DNA of 64,000 nucleotides from positions 73,493,914-73,557,913 of the forward strand of contig OX375881.1 in assembly GCA_947359465.1 (NCBI GenBank). Direction: 5' to 3'. Shown piece by piece: positions 13,088 to 25,300 of the stretch. The DNA is from Metellina segmentata (taxonomy: Eukaryota; Arthropoda; Arachnida; Araneae; Tetragnathidae). A program made the position numbers and the translations under genes. The notes beneath the pieces are model-generated. The model saw only the letters and a list, made by a program, of their open reading frames with translations. It ran no database searches and was not told where the DNA came from. Positions within the stretch are counted from its first letter, which is position 1, and each line of letters begins with the position of its first letter.

Positions 13088-13438
13088 TAGTACTCAAAGT
13101 ATTTAATTTAATTTAGTTAATAATTGACATGGATTCTATATTTTATTCACAATGAAAACTATGCTATATAACCTTACAAAATAATGCCTAAAAATATTTA
13201 TCTAGTGTAGTACTTTGGAGGTCTGGTTAAGAGTTGATAAATATTTTATTTAATGCCTATTCATAATACCACTACTTAAGATATTCTGAAGGAGCATATG
13301 GTGCATGACGAATCTTTTCAATAGGTCTTTGGCTTCTAACCCTCTTCAAGTGCTAAATATAGGTAGCTATTTTCAGATTTCAAAGCAGACAATGTTGAGA
13401 AAATATTCACGTGATGTCCCAAACAATGCAATGGCACC

Positions 13439-14206
13439 TCTCTTTTCTGTAAGAATGCTGATACCTTCCAAAGATAGATTACACTAAAAGGTGAGATTGA
13501 TGAACGATTTTACACAAAAGGTGTTTTGTCGCAGAAAGAATGAAAGAAAATACTACAAATTTCACAAGTAGTCTTTACTCTTTTGACAGACATATTGTTT
13601 CCGAATAATAGTCTGACTTTTAATTATTGTTCTCTTTTCTGTAAGAATGCTGATACCTTCCAAAGATAGATTACACTAAAAGGTGAGATTGATGAACGAT
13701 TTTACACAAAAGGTGTTTTGTCGCAGAAAGAATGAAAGAAAATACTACAAATTTCACAAGTAGTCTTTACTCTTTTGACAGACATATTGTTTCCGAATAA
13801 TAGTCTGACTTTTAATTATTGTTCTCTTTTCTGTAAGAATGCTGATACCTTCCAAAGATAGATTACACTAAAAGGTGAGATTGATGAACGATTTTACACA
13901 AAAGGTGTTTTGTCGCAGAAAGAATGAAAGAAAATACTACAAATTTCACAAGTAGTCTTTACTCTTTTGACAGACATATTGTTTCCGAATAATAGTCTGA
14001 CTTTTAATTATTGTTCTCTTTTCTGTAAGAATGCTGATACCTTCCAAAGATAGATTACAATAAAAGATGAGATTGATGAACGATTTTACACAAAAGGTGT
14101 TTTGTCGCAGAAAGAATGAAAGAAAATACTACAAATTTCACAAGTAGTCTTTACTCTTTTGACAGACATATTGTTTATGAATAACAGTCTGACTAGAAAT
14201 TATTGT
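13439..14206 (+). repeat. Tandem array: four copies of a 192-bp unit
   Basis: Units start at 13439, 13631, 13823 and 14015, each opening TCTCTTTTCTGTAAGAATGC. The first three look identical by eye. The fourth differs at several places (CAATAAAAGATGAG for CACTAAAAGGTGAG) and degrades at its end. The spacing is exactly 192 each time. A + strand frame starting at 13305 runs into the first unit and stops; it is not conserved between units. Confidence 0.95.
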
Positions 14207-14505
14207 TAACCTTAATTTATTTTAAGTAACTCGTAAACAGGATTTAAAAATTTGTAAATATCATTTATTGCGTAATAATTTGAAATGGATTAGTGTTATC
14301 ATATCTTTGGAATAAAACAATATTCTTTAACTATAAAAATTGAAGAAACAAATTAACTTTAATTTAAACATATACGTATTTCAACATCTGTAACTAAATT
14401 TAAAAAATCATTGTTCGTTTTAATTTATGCACATATCCTTGCATACATAGTTAAATATTTATAGGTATAATATACATCAACGGATGCATAAAGTAGGCAG
14501 AAATA

Positions 14506-15788
14506 CAGAGGCTGTTCACACATTTTTTAGACAATCTATATTGAATTCACAAAACTAAATTACATAAAATTCTTGTTTTAAATGTTCTATTTGACAGCCC
14601 TTATTCTGATCTATCTTTCAACACCGTAATTTCCAGTATAATAATGCCTTTTGAAGTGTCAGAAGAGGTATTCTATCCCATTCCTCCTGAACAGCTTTCC
14701 AGAGTCATGTAAGGGTTGTGGGACGACGTTTGGATAATGCAGATTTTAAAAGTCCGAAAGCTCAAAAATCCATAGGTGATACATCGGGAGATTTAGTAGG
14801 GATATCAGATACCGGTTTCTTGTTCCATTTCGTTTAGGAAATTTACAGTGGATTTTGATGTGTGACTGCTAGCTTTGTCTTGATGGAGTTCCACATATTG
14901 ATGGCACTGTGGGTAAAGCGATGGTATTTCATTCAGAAAAATTGGCGATAAAATATATTCCTGATAGTATTTGGAGTTAATCTTGACATTTTTTTCCCAC
15001 TCTCTTTATTTTTAACTTGTCATTATATGAAAAACCAGCAACAATCATGAATCCCTTAGAAAAACTTTCTTTCGATTCTGTGAACCATGTACTTAAATTT
15101 TTTTCTCCCCTTTTATGATAATAAATGGCTCTTTTTTTGCTGCAATCATTTAAATACACCCCTGATTCATCTATTGTGACAATTTTTTTCCATTTTTCTT
15201 TGGATAAGTGTTTCTCATGTAGAATTCGGCAGCGTGTCTTGCGTTCAGCGATATGCTTTGAAGAAAGACGATGCACATTGCGTTTTTTCGCTTTCATAAA
15301 ATTTAAATCAACGTTTATCATTTTGTTTACAGTGGACACCGAACATTTTAATGATTTTGCAACTGTCCTTTGACTAGGGGGATTTTCTTTTAACATTAAA
15401 CAACGTACCTTTGCAATAGTCGAAGATGTCCGTTTCTTCCTTGGATACTTGTTTGGAATTTTTGTCCCACTTGAGGCTCCAATTTGACGTTTTTTCCTTT
15501 CTTGTTGACGATATTGCCTATCGACGCTTTATATATCACAAAACCATGACTCTCACATCGTTTTTGGGTAACGGAATATGAATATTTCTCTTCGGAAAGA
15601 GCATAAATATAGCCTTCGAACCACTGCTTCGTTAAAAACGCCATTTTGAATAAAAACACACCTCTCAAGCCGCAAACGATAATTTTGACTTTTAAAAACA
15701 TAGTACAACTGCAATTATTTCTTTTGCAGCAAACGATTTTTTATTACCGCTAACCAAAATCGTCTAAAAAATGTGCAAACAGCCTCTG
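14506..15788 (-). mobile_element. Tc1-like DNA transposon, 1283 bp, complete ends
   Basis: The terminal inverted repeats of about 27 bp begin CAGAGGCTGTTCACACATTT on the left and CAGAGGCTGTTTGCACATTT on the right when inverted. TA flanks both sides (14504-14505 and 15789-15790). The length is close to a full-size Tc1 element, with a transposase relic inside. Confidence 0.92.
14618..15644 (-). pseudogene. Tc1-like transposase, broken
   Basis: It starts MAFLTKQWFEGYIYALSEE at 15644. A frameshift near 15440-15460 joins it to the frame with a helix-turn-helix part (SQRTVAKSLKCSVSTVNKMI), followed by the first catalytic region TIDESGVYLND. The second catalytic region LHQDKASSH (near 14890) and the third, SPDVSPMDF (near 14790), are readable further on. 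A TGA replaces the usual Trp right after SPMDF, and another stop follows. About 340 codons in all, the normal size, but with at least three lesions. Confidence 0.88.
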
Positions 15789-16955
15789 TAGTACAATCCA
15801 GTGGTATAGAATAGTACAATGATTAGTCGATAAATATCTACCCGGAGATGCTTTTTATTCTGGATGACTGAAATGTCATAAGAAAGGTGCGTTGTGAAAG
15901 CATGCAGAAATTAATTTTGCATACTTACGATGTTCCTTTTCAATGCAATACTGCGTATACTAAGGTGGTGCATAGTTCAAGAAATAAATCAATACAAATG
16001 GAATCTTAAAAACTTAGAACCCAGAATTACGCGTGATCCAAGAATGTTTTACAAATATTAGCGATACTATTTCACATGTGAAGTGTTCAGACAGTGGTTA
16101 AAGTTTACAGAGAGTAAACAACGACTGTAAAAACATGTCTGATCATAGGCTGTCTAACAGAAGTTTAGGAACAAGTACAATGTCAGTTCAACATCAGATT
16201 CACCAGATATTACATTGCTATGTCACTTTCTTTTTGCAACAAATAAGAAAACGTGCCTCCAGTTTGCTCAAGATAAGGAGGAAGAAGCTATGTGTTGTAC
16301 AAATAATCACACCACTCAGATCGAACGGTGCGAATTTGTAGAAATCATTGTGAAGGCATCAAATTACTCATTTTGTAATGTGTTTTAAAAATTAGTACTG
16401 AAATGTTTGTCATAAGGGGGCTTTTATACAATGATTATAAGGGCCAAACAGTTAAAATGTATTTCAAGATCGGTTAAATTAAGGACTATGTTGTAATAGT
16501 ATGGTAAATTAAGTACTGTGTTGATAGTCTTTAGAATGGCAACCCCATAAAGAGGTGATAGATAACTAAATTTATATTTTCCATATTTCCGTTTCATTTT
16601 GCAAGGAACAATTTTTCAGCGGACGAAAAAAACAAATAAATTTTTAACTGGAGTTTTGTAGTTCTTTTTTTTTCTATATCTCCTAGATCGTTAAAGACAG
16701 AGTAAAATTTCAATGAATTTGAAATCTGCGGAAAATTCCAAATTAGATCGATACCTAAAAATATGATTTTCTTTAAGGTATCTGCATACGTTAAAAAACC
16801 AATTTTGACGAAAATTTGCAATTTCTTTTTATTCTACTAACACAAACCTTACACACACAAGAAACAACACAAAAGTACAAGATTCCTTGTTCTTTTGTGC
16901 TTCCAAAACAGTTTAAACTTTCAATCTGCGAATCTCTCTATATTAAAAAAAGTTA

Positions 16956-16973
16956 CCGCCGCCGCCGCCGCCG
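16956..16973 (+). repeat. (CCG)6 microsatellite
   Basis: Six CCG units in otherwise AT-rich DNA, inside the TTAA-flanked insertion. Confidence 0.95.
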
Positions 16974-16989
16974 AAGAATTGAAATTTTT

Positions 16990-18190
16990 GTTGTTTAGCT
17001 CCATTCTTAGACGGTTTCCCGAGAAAGTACTGATCGGAAAAATATGAAATTAACATGCTTTGTTCTTCATCGTATTCCCTGGATAATTATTAAGATTTTT
17101 TTCCGATGCGGCTATTAGTTTAGGTTTTATTAAGTGTTAAAGTTGAAGAAGTGAAATTTCTTCCGCGAGTGAGCAAAACACATTCAAAATTTCAGTCTTT
17201 AGTCGTGAGTTTTTTTTTAAGAGTACCTCTCAACGTAAATTTTTGCAGCTCGTCGAGTTTTTTTTGAAATTTAAATGTGGTTCTTGATAATATTTTTTTG
17301 AAATTCGGGAAAAATCGGGACATTTTTGTTACTTTTTTTTAAAACTGCCGTATCTATATCTAATTACTATTAGTTTTTAATTTTTAAAATATCGCAGTAT
17401 ACCTCAGAATATACTCTTTCTTACGGTACTATTATTTTTGAAATCGGTTAATAATTAAATTGGATGCGATCAAAAGTTCGTGATACAAAATTCGGAATCT
17501 TCGGATATTTTCGCTACGTTTTGTTAAAACCGTTATGTCTACGGCAAAAACCATTATTTTTTAAATTTGAGAACATCACTGAATACACTACATTACACTC
17601 TTTCTTATGGTACAATTATTTTTCAAATTGGTTAATAAACAAAATCGATGCAATTAAAAGTAGGTCATACAATTTTCGGAACTTTCAGATCGTAACTTCC
17701 GATACAAAACTAAAATGGTCATATCTATATAGTATTACTGTTAGTTTTTAATTTTAAAAATATTGCAGTATACCTCACAATGTACTCTTTCTTACGGTAC
17801 AATTATTTTTTAAATTGGTTCATAAATAAATTCGATGCAATCAAAAGTTGGTGACACAAATTTCTTATTTTTCAGTTCGCATAGCTGGTTCCGCAAACAG
17901 CAGTGGGTTGCATTTCCTACTATCGGGTTTGCCAGATATCAAATTTATCGTAGCAACAATTGCCATAAAAACGATTTCTTTTTATTTGGCGAGGAAAAAG
18001 GCTCGCTTTTTTCCCTCTGTTCTCAAGACAGTTTACCGACAAAGTACAATCGTAAAGTTTTGATATTAACACTGTTTACTAAAAATTGTACAGGGAACAA
18101 GATACAGAAGATTTTTTACTGATGCGGCTATTAGTTTAGGGTGCATTAAGTGTTAAAGCAAAAAAAAGTGAAATCAATTGCGAAAGAAGT
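16990..18190 (+). repeat. Direct-repeat pair framing the tandem units
   Basis: About 16990-17170 and 18010-18190 share GATGCGGCTATTAGTTTAGG, TTAAGTGTTAAAG and an upstream part with similar spacing (GACGGTTTCCCGAGAAAGTA against GACAGTTTACCGACAAAGTA). The two copies bracket the three tandem units. Confidence 0.65.
17340..17874 (+). repeat. Three diverged tandem units of about 165-180 bp
   Basis: The units are about 17340-17505, 17524-17688 and 17703-17874. Each runs through TTTTTAAT, CACTCTTTCTTA or ACTCTTTCTTACGGTAC, a GGTTAATAA-like word, and ends GATGCAATCAAAAGTTGGTG or variant. Frames differ and stops are frequent, so this is repeat DNA, not protein repeats. Confidence 0.75.
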
Positions 18191-18204
18191 ATTGGTTTGA
18201 GAAA

Positions 18205-18480
18205 GCAAACCAAACGGGATTGCGTAGCAATCCCCGGGGTCGGCGAGCGTAAGCGAGCAGGGCGCGAAGCCCTCGCTGTGACGTCATGTACCGGAAAGTG
18301 AAATCAGCATAATACGAATTATTCAGATAGTTTCACTCTGTGAAAGGAATGTTGGTTTGCGAAGCAAACCAAATGACATCTGTGAAAGGAGTGTTGGTTT
18401 GCGAAGCAAACCAAATGGGATTGCGCAGCAATCCCCGGGGGTTGGCGAGCGTAAGCGAGCAGGGGGCGGAGCCCCCTAGT
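18205..18480 (+). repeat. Hairpin cluster ending in a Helitron-type CTAG terminus
   Basis: Contains near-perfect small palindromes: TTGGTTTGCGAAGCAAACCA (twice, about 18350 and 18394), GGGATTGCGCAGCAATCCC (18418-18436), GGGATTGCGTAGCAATCCCC (about 18217) and AGGGGGCGGAGCCCCCTAG (18461-18479). The last is a hairpin followed by CTAG and then T, as at Helitron 3' ends. The GC-rich blocks stand out from the AT-rich surroundings. Confidence 0.75.
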
Positions 18481-19836
18481 AATAGAAAAAAAAGTTAGGT
18501 CAATTTAAAATTTGAACGAAATTGTTAATTATACCGGAAGTAGCATAACGAAACCGGAACTAATAATAAGAATGTTTTATTTTTACCATAATTTCTACCT
18601 TTTATCTGTTATAGTAAGTTAAAACATTTTATAATTATGTTTCTATAAATTGGCCACTACAATTTTTTAATAAAATTCACTTATTTGTTAGAAGAATTTT
18701 GCATTATCTTTTTTTACTCTCTTGGATTTTGTTTACAAGCATTTTTCTCAGAATTACATTTTAGGCATAAACATTGAATTCCAGAAATGATAACTAAAAA
18801 GGTTATTGATGTATATTTATAAAATTTCTTATGCACATTCGAAATAGTATTCGCTAGTGCATGCTCTAGAATCAAATTGATATCTTTATTTTTTTTCTTA
18901 TTTATGAGCTTGCATTTCAATATCAATGTTGCAAAATGGTCAAATATCCTTTAACAACTTACTTTTCAATGAGTCATAAAACCTTTATTTTTTAAATATC
19001 GTTTTACTTCTAGAAGAAGCACTAGATAACATCATGAAATTTACTCTGATCATATTATTTTGCTGCTAATTTAAATTGCATGCCCTGTATCATTTTTCAA
19101 AATTTCGAAAAAATAATTCAAATTTACATACAAAATTTCATTTTTTGTTTTAAATTTTTATTATTGACTGTGCAAAATTAATTTTGAACAAAAATAATAA
19201 TAAAAATAATATTAAACTGCTTCTGCATAGTATTTAAAAAAAAAGTGCTCCAATCGTATGCAGATATCTTAAATAAATAATTTTTAAATTGAATATCTTT
19301 TATATTTTCGCAAGAGATTATGACGTCACGCAAACCTTCGCGTACGAGAAATCAACAGATTCCATTTGCTGCGCTCAAACAATTCCAGCGAAGGAAAGCA
19401 AAACAAATATTAAAAAAAATTTTGACTGGTATAGTTTAGTTTTTGTTTGTAAACTCGGGATCGTTAAAGATACATTGAAAATTTCAACGGATTTAAAATC
19501 TGCGTAAAATTTTATACCAGCTAGATACCTTATGCGTTTGATTTTTTTTAAATAAATAGTTTTTCAAAAAAATATTTATATTTTCGCAAGAGACCGTGAC
19601 TTTACGCCGATTGGATCTCTTCGCAATTCGAATTTGGTCGCATTTGACAATAACGAGGCCATAACGGAGTTGCTCGTGGTGGCTGTTATCCAATAGGCTA
19701 CGAATTACCATTTGGTTTGTGAAGCAAACCAAATTGGATTTCATAGCAATCACCGGGGGTTAGCTAGCAGTGGTCACACCTGACCCCACGAAAAAAATTG
19801 TCACGGAAATCACCGTGCTGGCCACGCAGTGGCTAG

Positions 19837-21974
19837 TCCTTAATAAAGGGACATTTAAGCATCAGTGATGAAGTCAATAAACATTAGAAATTGGATACCA
19901 GCAACCATCATTTATTATGGAGCTAAAGTGTAACTCATCGCACTACAGAAAAAATTCCTGAAGAAGCTCAACCAATATTTAATAGTTGCCATTTCGAGAC
20001 AAAATTAGGTATAGTTCCAAGAATATAACTTAGTTTCGCATTTAAATTAGATAAAATGAGAAAAAAGTTATCCGTCAAATGTTCAATGAATGCTTAACTT
20101 GAATGCACAAACCTGGGCTTATGAATCTAATTGTTTTCTAACATATTTTTCAGAATTTAATGTTTTTGTTTAAAGTATTTTAATACAGGAAGAAGAATGA
20201 TTGTGTTAGAGTTCACAGTTGTTATTAGATTAGATTGTTATATTATACAAGAAATATGGTATTAGAATGATCGAATTTAAAACGAACTGGGGGGTTACAT
20301 CTCTTGCTTGTTCCAGCTTCCCAAACTTTATTGCTTTGATGAACGAGCCATGATCAGCCTGTTCGCTTGCAATGTACCCTAGCATCAAAACACATTTGAC
20401 ATTTAGTCATTAAATAATTTGTATAGTTTTAATGTTTGTGTGTGTAATGTAGTGATAAATGTGGAAATAAATTTATCATTACTCATTTAGAACGTGGTAT
20501 ACTTGTAGACTTTTGCGATTTTTATGAATGATATAACCGTATATCCAAAAATTGTATGGTCTGTTGGAACTCATATGGTATGGCTGGGAGGAATTTATGG
20601 TGATAAAAATCTTAGTAACATTTTGTTCCTAAATATGTAACTGTAATTGTTTTACCAACCTTATCAAATTTTCCGATAAGAGAAATTAAATGTATTAAAA
20701 TTGCAGGACAATCCAGCAGTTAATTCACAGCATTCTAATGAAAAAAATGTCATGTTGTGTTAGAAATTTCTCTTATAAATCCAGCAGCAAGTTCCACAAA
20801 GTTTACACAAATCATGTTTCGATACTAACGCCTTTATCACAGTATCACATTTAATAACATAGAGTTAACTTATTTCTGTTCTCTCTTTTCACCGTTCACA
20901 TCTGTCTTTTAAAGTTTCATTTGATAGTTTATTAAGCCTTTCTTTGTTCTGAATGTAAATCTTGACAGCGAACCTAATTATTCATTTGTACTTAAAACTT
21001 CTCATCACATTTTTTTTAATTTAAAATATTTCACAAAGTTAATTTCCATCTGCCAAATTTGATTTACAGAGCAATAACTATACTGTTGATCTAAACATTG
21101 ACAAACAAACAAAAATACAAAGGATTTTTTCTGACCAAGAGAATTGCATTATCACATGTTATTAACTAGATATTAAATTAATTCAAACCCATTTGCATTA
21201 TTTTCGTGTTCTTTTATTTTATAAATTAATGTTCTTTCTATCATATTTACATATAACCGCACGGAGTGCTATTTTTGTGTAGCAAGCTTTTGAAAGAAAA
21301 AAATTACTTTAATTTTTATAACTACCTCTCAATTGAGAGACTAAAGTCATAATATAATACGCTTGTAAATCAGGAAGTGCGAACCTAATTTTGAAGGTGA
21401 CATGCTTCTACTTTACTGCTGTTTTCATGGCTCGGTGGCCGATACTGCCTATTTTTACCACTGGGAGGTTCACACCCTCCTTGGCAAGCATGGGTACTAT
21501 TCTTATACTTTGCAACAAATGGAACTACTCACATATGAGCATCATTGTCGTGATTGAGATGACATGCCTGCTGAAATTATATGTCACGCTTAGCACTATT
21601 TTCGTAGAAGAATGTTCAAAGTCAACAATACTTGATTTGAAGAGTGATGTACCCCGTTGCTTCAGTACAAATGTATTCAACACTAAAAATTCTGTGATCG
21701 TAGTGGTAAATGTGACTAACTTAACATATTCAAATGATTTGAACAGCATTAAAGTAACTATGTTAATCTGTCACTTTAAAGAGGTTGTAAAATTCTGATT
21801 CTCCCCCATTAAAATGGATATATTCGTATTCCTTAACCTTTCATACATGACTCTTTTTCTCCGGATAGAAAAATAATTAGTGATTTAAAACATCAACATT
21901 TTATCTTAAATATTTTAGAGTAAAATATAAAAAAGGTTTTCAAGAAGTACGCACATATCCACTGGAATGCTCTA
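19837..21974. other. Intergenic; one 135-codon frame of unknown meaning
   Basis: Besides the dispersed repeat at 20784, the frame 21391-21798 (+) is among the longest non-transposon frames in the window. Its translation is rich in hydrophobic and Cys residues and matches no family I know. There is no splice or promoter context, so I treat it as chance. Confidence 0.5.
20784..21140 (+). repeat. Dispersed repeat, copy B
   Basis: Diverged partner of 7568-7945, in the same orientation and order of shared words, 13.2 kb away. Family unknown. Confidence 0.65.
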
Positions 21975-22305
21975 AATAGGTAGGTATTTAATTAACGTCG
22001 CACTGGAGAAATGCAATGGGCTGTTGGCGACGGTCATAGATCAACTCCCGATGGAAAAGATCCGAAGATAACTCCACGTAATTCTGAATCACGGTCAGAT
22101 GACGAGGTCACACCTGAGCTGCCACCCCACGCTTCAAGCGTACACACCACGCAAATGTGTGGACATTTGAATCCCCGATAGATTTAACGTGCACCAGGTC
22201 CTTCTTTACACGACGTTCTTTGGTTGGATTCGAATTCGCAACCCACCGGTTGCTAATCTGTTACTCTTCCAACTTGGCAACGGTATCCCGGAGTGGTTTA
22301 GGAGG
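21975..22305 (-). mobile_element. tRNA-derived SINE, full length (head type 1)
   Basis: Read on the minus strand: GTTGGAAGAGTAACAGATTA and the B-box-like GAATTCGAATCC, then the common body (CTCAGGTGTGACCTCGTCAT), then a tail with ACCTACCTA. It is one of the most complete type 1 copies. Confidence 0.82.
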
Positions 22306-25300
22306 TTGTAAAAGTCAAATATCCAGTGCTCTAAGTTTCATTGGAGTTTTTTAATGACTGTTTCTTTATGTACCATAGATAGATGAAAATATATCAGTAA
22401 ATAAATTATAAAATGTCAATATTTTCCCTTCGTTCATAAGAAAACAGATTCTAAATTAAGATGTTTGGGAAATGAGGTTAATTTTAAATGTAACGGCGTA
22501 TCATTTGGCACTGTATAATATGATGTGTGCTTTTTTTTTTATTTCATGAAACCTTTTGCCAAGGGTTTTAGTTGGCAAAATTCGCAAAATGAATTTGTAA
22601 CATGCATTTTTTAAAAAAAATTCAAAAATGTGACTATGAATAGAACTGAGAAAGTTTTGAATTCGCAATAAATTATTTTTCCTTTTATACATTTAAGTTC
22701 TTTGGTACAATGGAATAGAATATTTTGAAGAAACTCAAGCAGATTCTAAATTTTAGGTCACCGTATGGTAACTCTATATTATAGGACTCGATAGAACTAA
22801 ATTATAATGAATCGTTTACTAGGCCATAAAACGAAAATATTTTGCCAAGGCTTAAGAAGTGCTTAATGTGTTATAGTAATGTAATCCATATTTTTTTGTG
22901 TCTATAAATTAATTTGTATAAGTATTTATCGAAAAACATTTGGTTAATTAGTAATCACAAACAATCGAATTTACTACTGTTCCTTTCATTAATTTTCTCT
23001 GTTACGAATAAAAAAGAGCGATTTAACATGACGAAAGAACACTCTCGTGTTTAGTCTTATGTATTTGTTTAATCTCCAGTTGGGTAACTTTCTTAAAATT
23101 TCAGAACATTGAGGACATTTTGAAGACATTTAACAAATTCTTATTTTAGGGAGCATATAAAAATACCTTATCAGATGTTCCCCAATTTGTTCCCCCTACG
23201 TTTAAACACGTTTCTGATCTTATTCAAAAATCAAATACACCTGGGTGAAAACAAATTCTTTTTATACAGCAATACGTCTTCTTAATTACTACCCAAAAGC
23301 AATTCATGCCAGTCGTAGAGTGTCAAATGAAAGGCCCTTTCATTCAGCATCCCAGCCTTGAAAAGTCGGAGACATCACAAAAGGATTCTTATTTCAATTC
23401 TACTTGTATAAAACCACGTTTCTCTTTTGTGATCACCCGAAGGCCACATAACAATTCACTCAAAATTTAAATTAGAATGTTAGATAGCAGAACCAAGCTT
23501 CTTATTTTAAACTAGTAGATGGAATGATTTGGCATAGGTACAAATGTTTTTTACCTGTTCATAAAGCCAGTGAACGGGTTCTCAATTTCTAATGCCATAT
23601 ATCTAAAAAGTTTTCAAACTGAAACATGTTAAGCACATTTCATATACGTATTCAAATTTAGCCAAGCAATGTTTTCTTGTCAAGTAAATGGACCTACATT
23701 ACTGGCATATATTACTGTTTCACATACTTTAATACTAATTTGTGTAGATCTGATAGGTTGAAATCATTTTTCAACTCAATATAGAGTCACTTTAAGATGT
23801 GAAAAGAAATCTTAGTTCGGAAGGAAAAACTATAGGATTTTAGAAACTTTGCCTTCACAATTAATAAGTTCTCTTAATAATTAAATAAATATTTTCAATC
23901 GTGTATATATAGTAGACACGTTTATAGAATTTAACAATTATTTTAGATCCAAAATAAACGAAAATGTACAAAGGTTTTTAATGAGGGAATTTTGCATACA
24001 TTTACTGGATTTTGGGCAACAAACATATTAGACATTGTCTTAGTTTAAAAAATATGTTTATCTTAAATGGATTATATGAATAAGTATAGAAGGTACTGCC
24101 CATGTGCCTGAATCGTGACTACAGACGCTAGAGCTCATGTAATAACAAACTTAATCCGTGGCAAGATATGGGAAATGTATATAGACTAAAATGGGATTTT
24201 GATGAAAGGGAATTTCAGGGAAACAAACTTCCGAAAGACGCAATTTTTTTACTTTTGGTTAACCAATACGAAACATGTTCTACCACAAAAAACATTTCAC
24301 TATATAGAAAAGGACTCTCGTAAGCAGGGCCCAGATTATGATGTCATGTAGACGTTTTCTTTGCACCGTATTGCAATAAATTCTGTTTGCAATCTCCTTA
24401 TTATAGATATGTAGTTTTTAGACAGTTTTTCTGCAATTTTAATTTTGACGTAATGTTTTTTAATCACTTTTTGAGCTTTTAACAAAATGTTTTAATTGTG
24501 TCCAGGATTTAAATCACATTTTTGTTGAATCATTGCCTATTCGTGTTCTCATTCACGGTTTTAATTTTGCTACGAAGCGCATTACAAACAAGAATATATC
24601 GTTTCATTGAAAAAGTTAAGAAAATATATTAAAATGCATTGCTTTAAGATATCCGAGTATAACAAAGATTGATTTCAGCAAAACTTGTACCATATTTATT
24701 CTACAACAAACTTTCCTGCACAGATAGTTATTTCTGGTCAGTAAGTGGATTCTGTTTATGAACTCTTTTTTAACCTTGCTATAAAATGAACTTTGCGGCT
24801 CAACAATTTTTGGTTCACTTATCAATATATAGGTATAAATGTTTAATACACTATTTATATGAAGAAAAAAAGACAGACAATTAGTATGTTACAGAAAAGA
24901 TTTGTGAATCGAAAGCAAATAAATTAAAGTTTAGACAATTTTTCACATTTTTGTGTCGATAAATGCCGGGGCCTTATTTATAATTTATGCATTTTTTTAT
25001 GATACAATAAATGCATAGCTACTTAATCTCCACTTGAAAACAACTTATTTACTTGCTCTATTTTGTAGTGTGAACAACAAAAATTTAAACGTCTCTACGT
25101 TCTCAAAACCATTCCTGTTTGAAAGGGTTCACTACCATTTGTGACAGTAAATACAATCTCAAAAGCTAGTAAAAATAATGTATAACAAAAATTCGAAAGA
25201 GAAAAATAACCGAAACAGACGGACAAAATCCGAAACAAAACCCCAAAGCTTAATTTTTCCATTTTTCATCCGACTACTCCTTTTGCGTTTTGATTTGCCC

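Larger units (their letters stand above)
11861..13438. other. Intergenic with little structure
   Basis: Apart from the short repeat copy at 12728 and the (TC)n run, nothing can be assigned. Confidence 0.6.
16777..19268. mobile_element. 2.49 kb insertion with TTAA target duplication
   Basis: The termini are GGTATCTGCATACG (16777-16790) and its inverted near-match CGTATGCAGATATC (19255-19268). They are flanked by TTAA at 16773-16776 and 19269-19272. The paralogous site in the 5947 element (near 6371-6390) has a single TTAA and no insertion. TTAA duplication is typical of piggyBac-type elements, but no transposase is readable, so the superfamily is inference. It contains the tandem units at 17340-17874 and the hairpin cluster at 18205-18480. 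Confidence 0.8.
16535..19836 (+). mobile_element. Helitron-like element, 5'-truncated, split by a TTAA insertion
   Basis: 16535-16776 follows 6153-6375 of the first copy closely (the stretch around GATCGATACCTAAAAATATG is the same). After the insertion, the homology resumes at 19269 (TTAAATAAATAATTTTTAAA). The 3' end is the hairpin GCCACGCAGTGGC followed by TAG, giving the terminal CTAG (ends 19836) before T. The canonical 5' TCTATACTATTATAAA end is missing. 19420-19590 repeats part of the left arm. Confidence 0.75.

Noticed and set aside
13439..14206. CRISPR-like regular repeats
   Set aside because: Units of 192 bp follow each other without spacers in a eukaryotic genome. It is a simple tandem array.
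17835..18122. 95-codon frames in the TTAA insertion
   Set aside because: They lie in tandem repeat units whose other copies are not open in the same frame.
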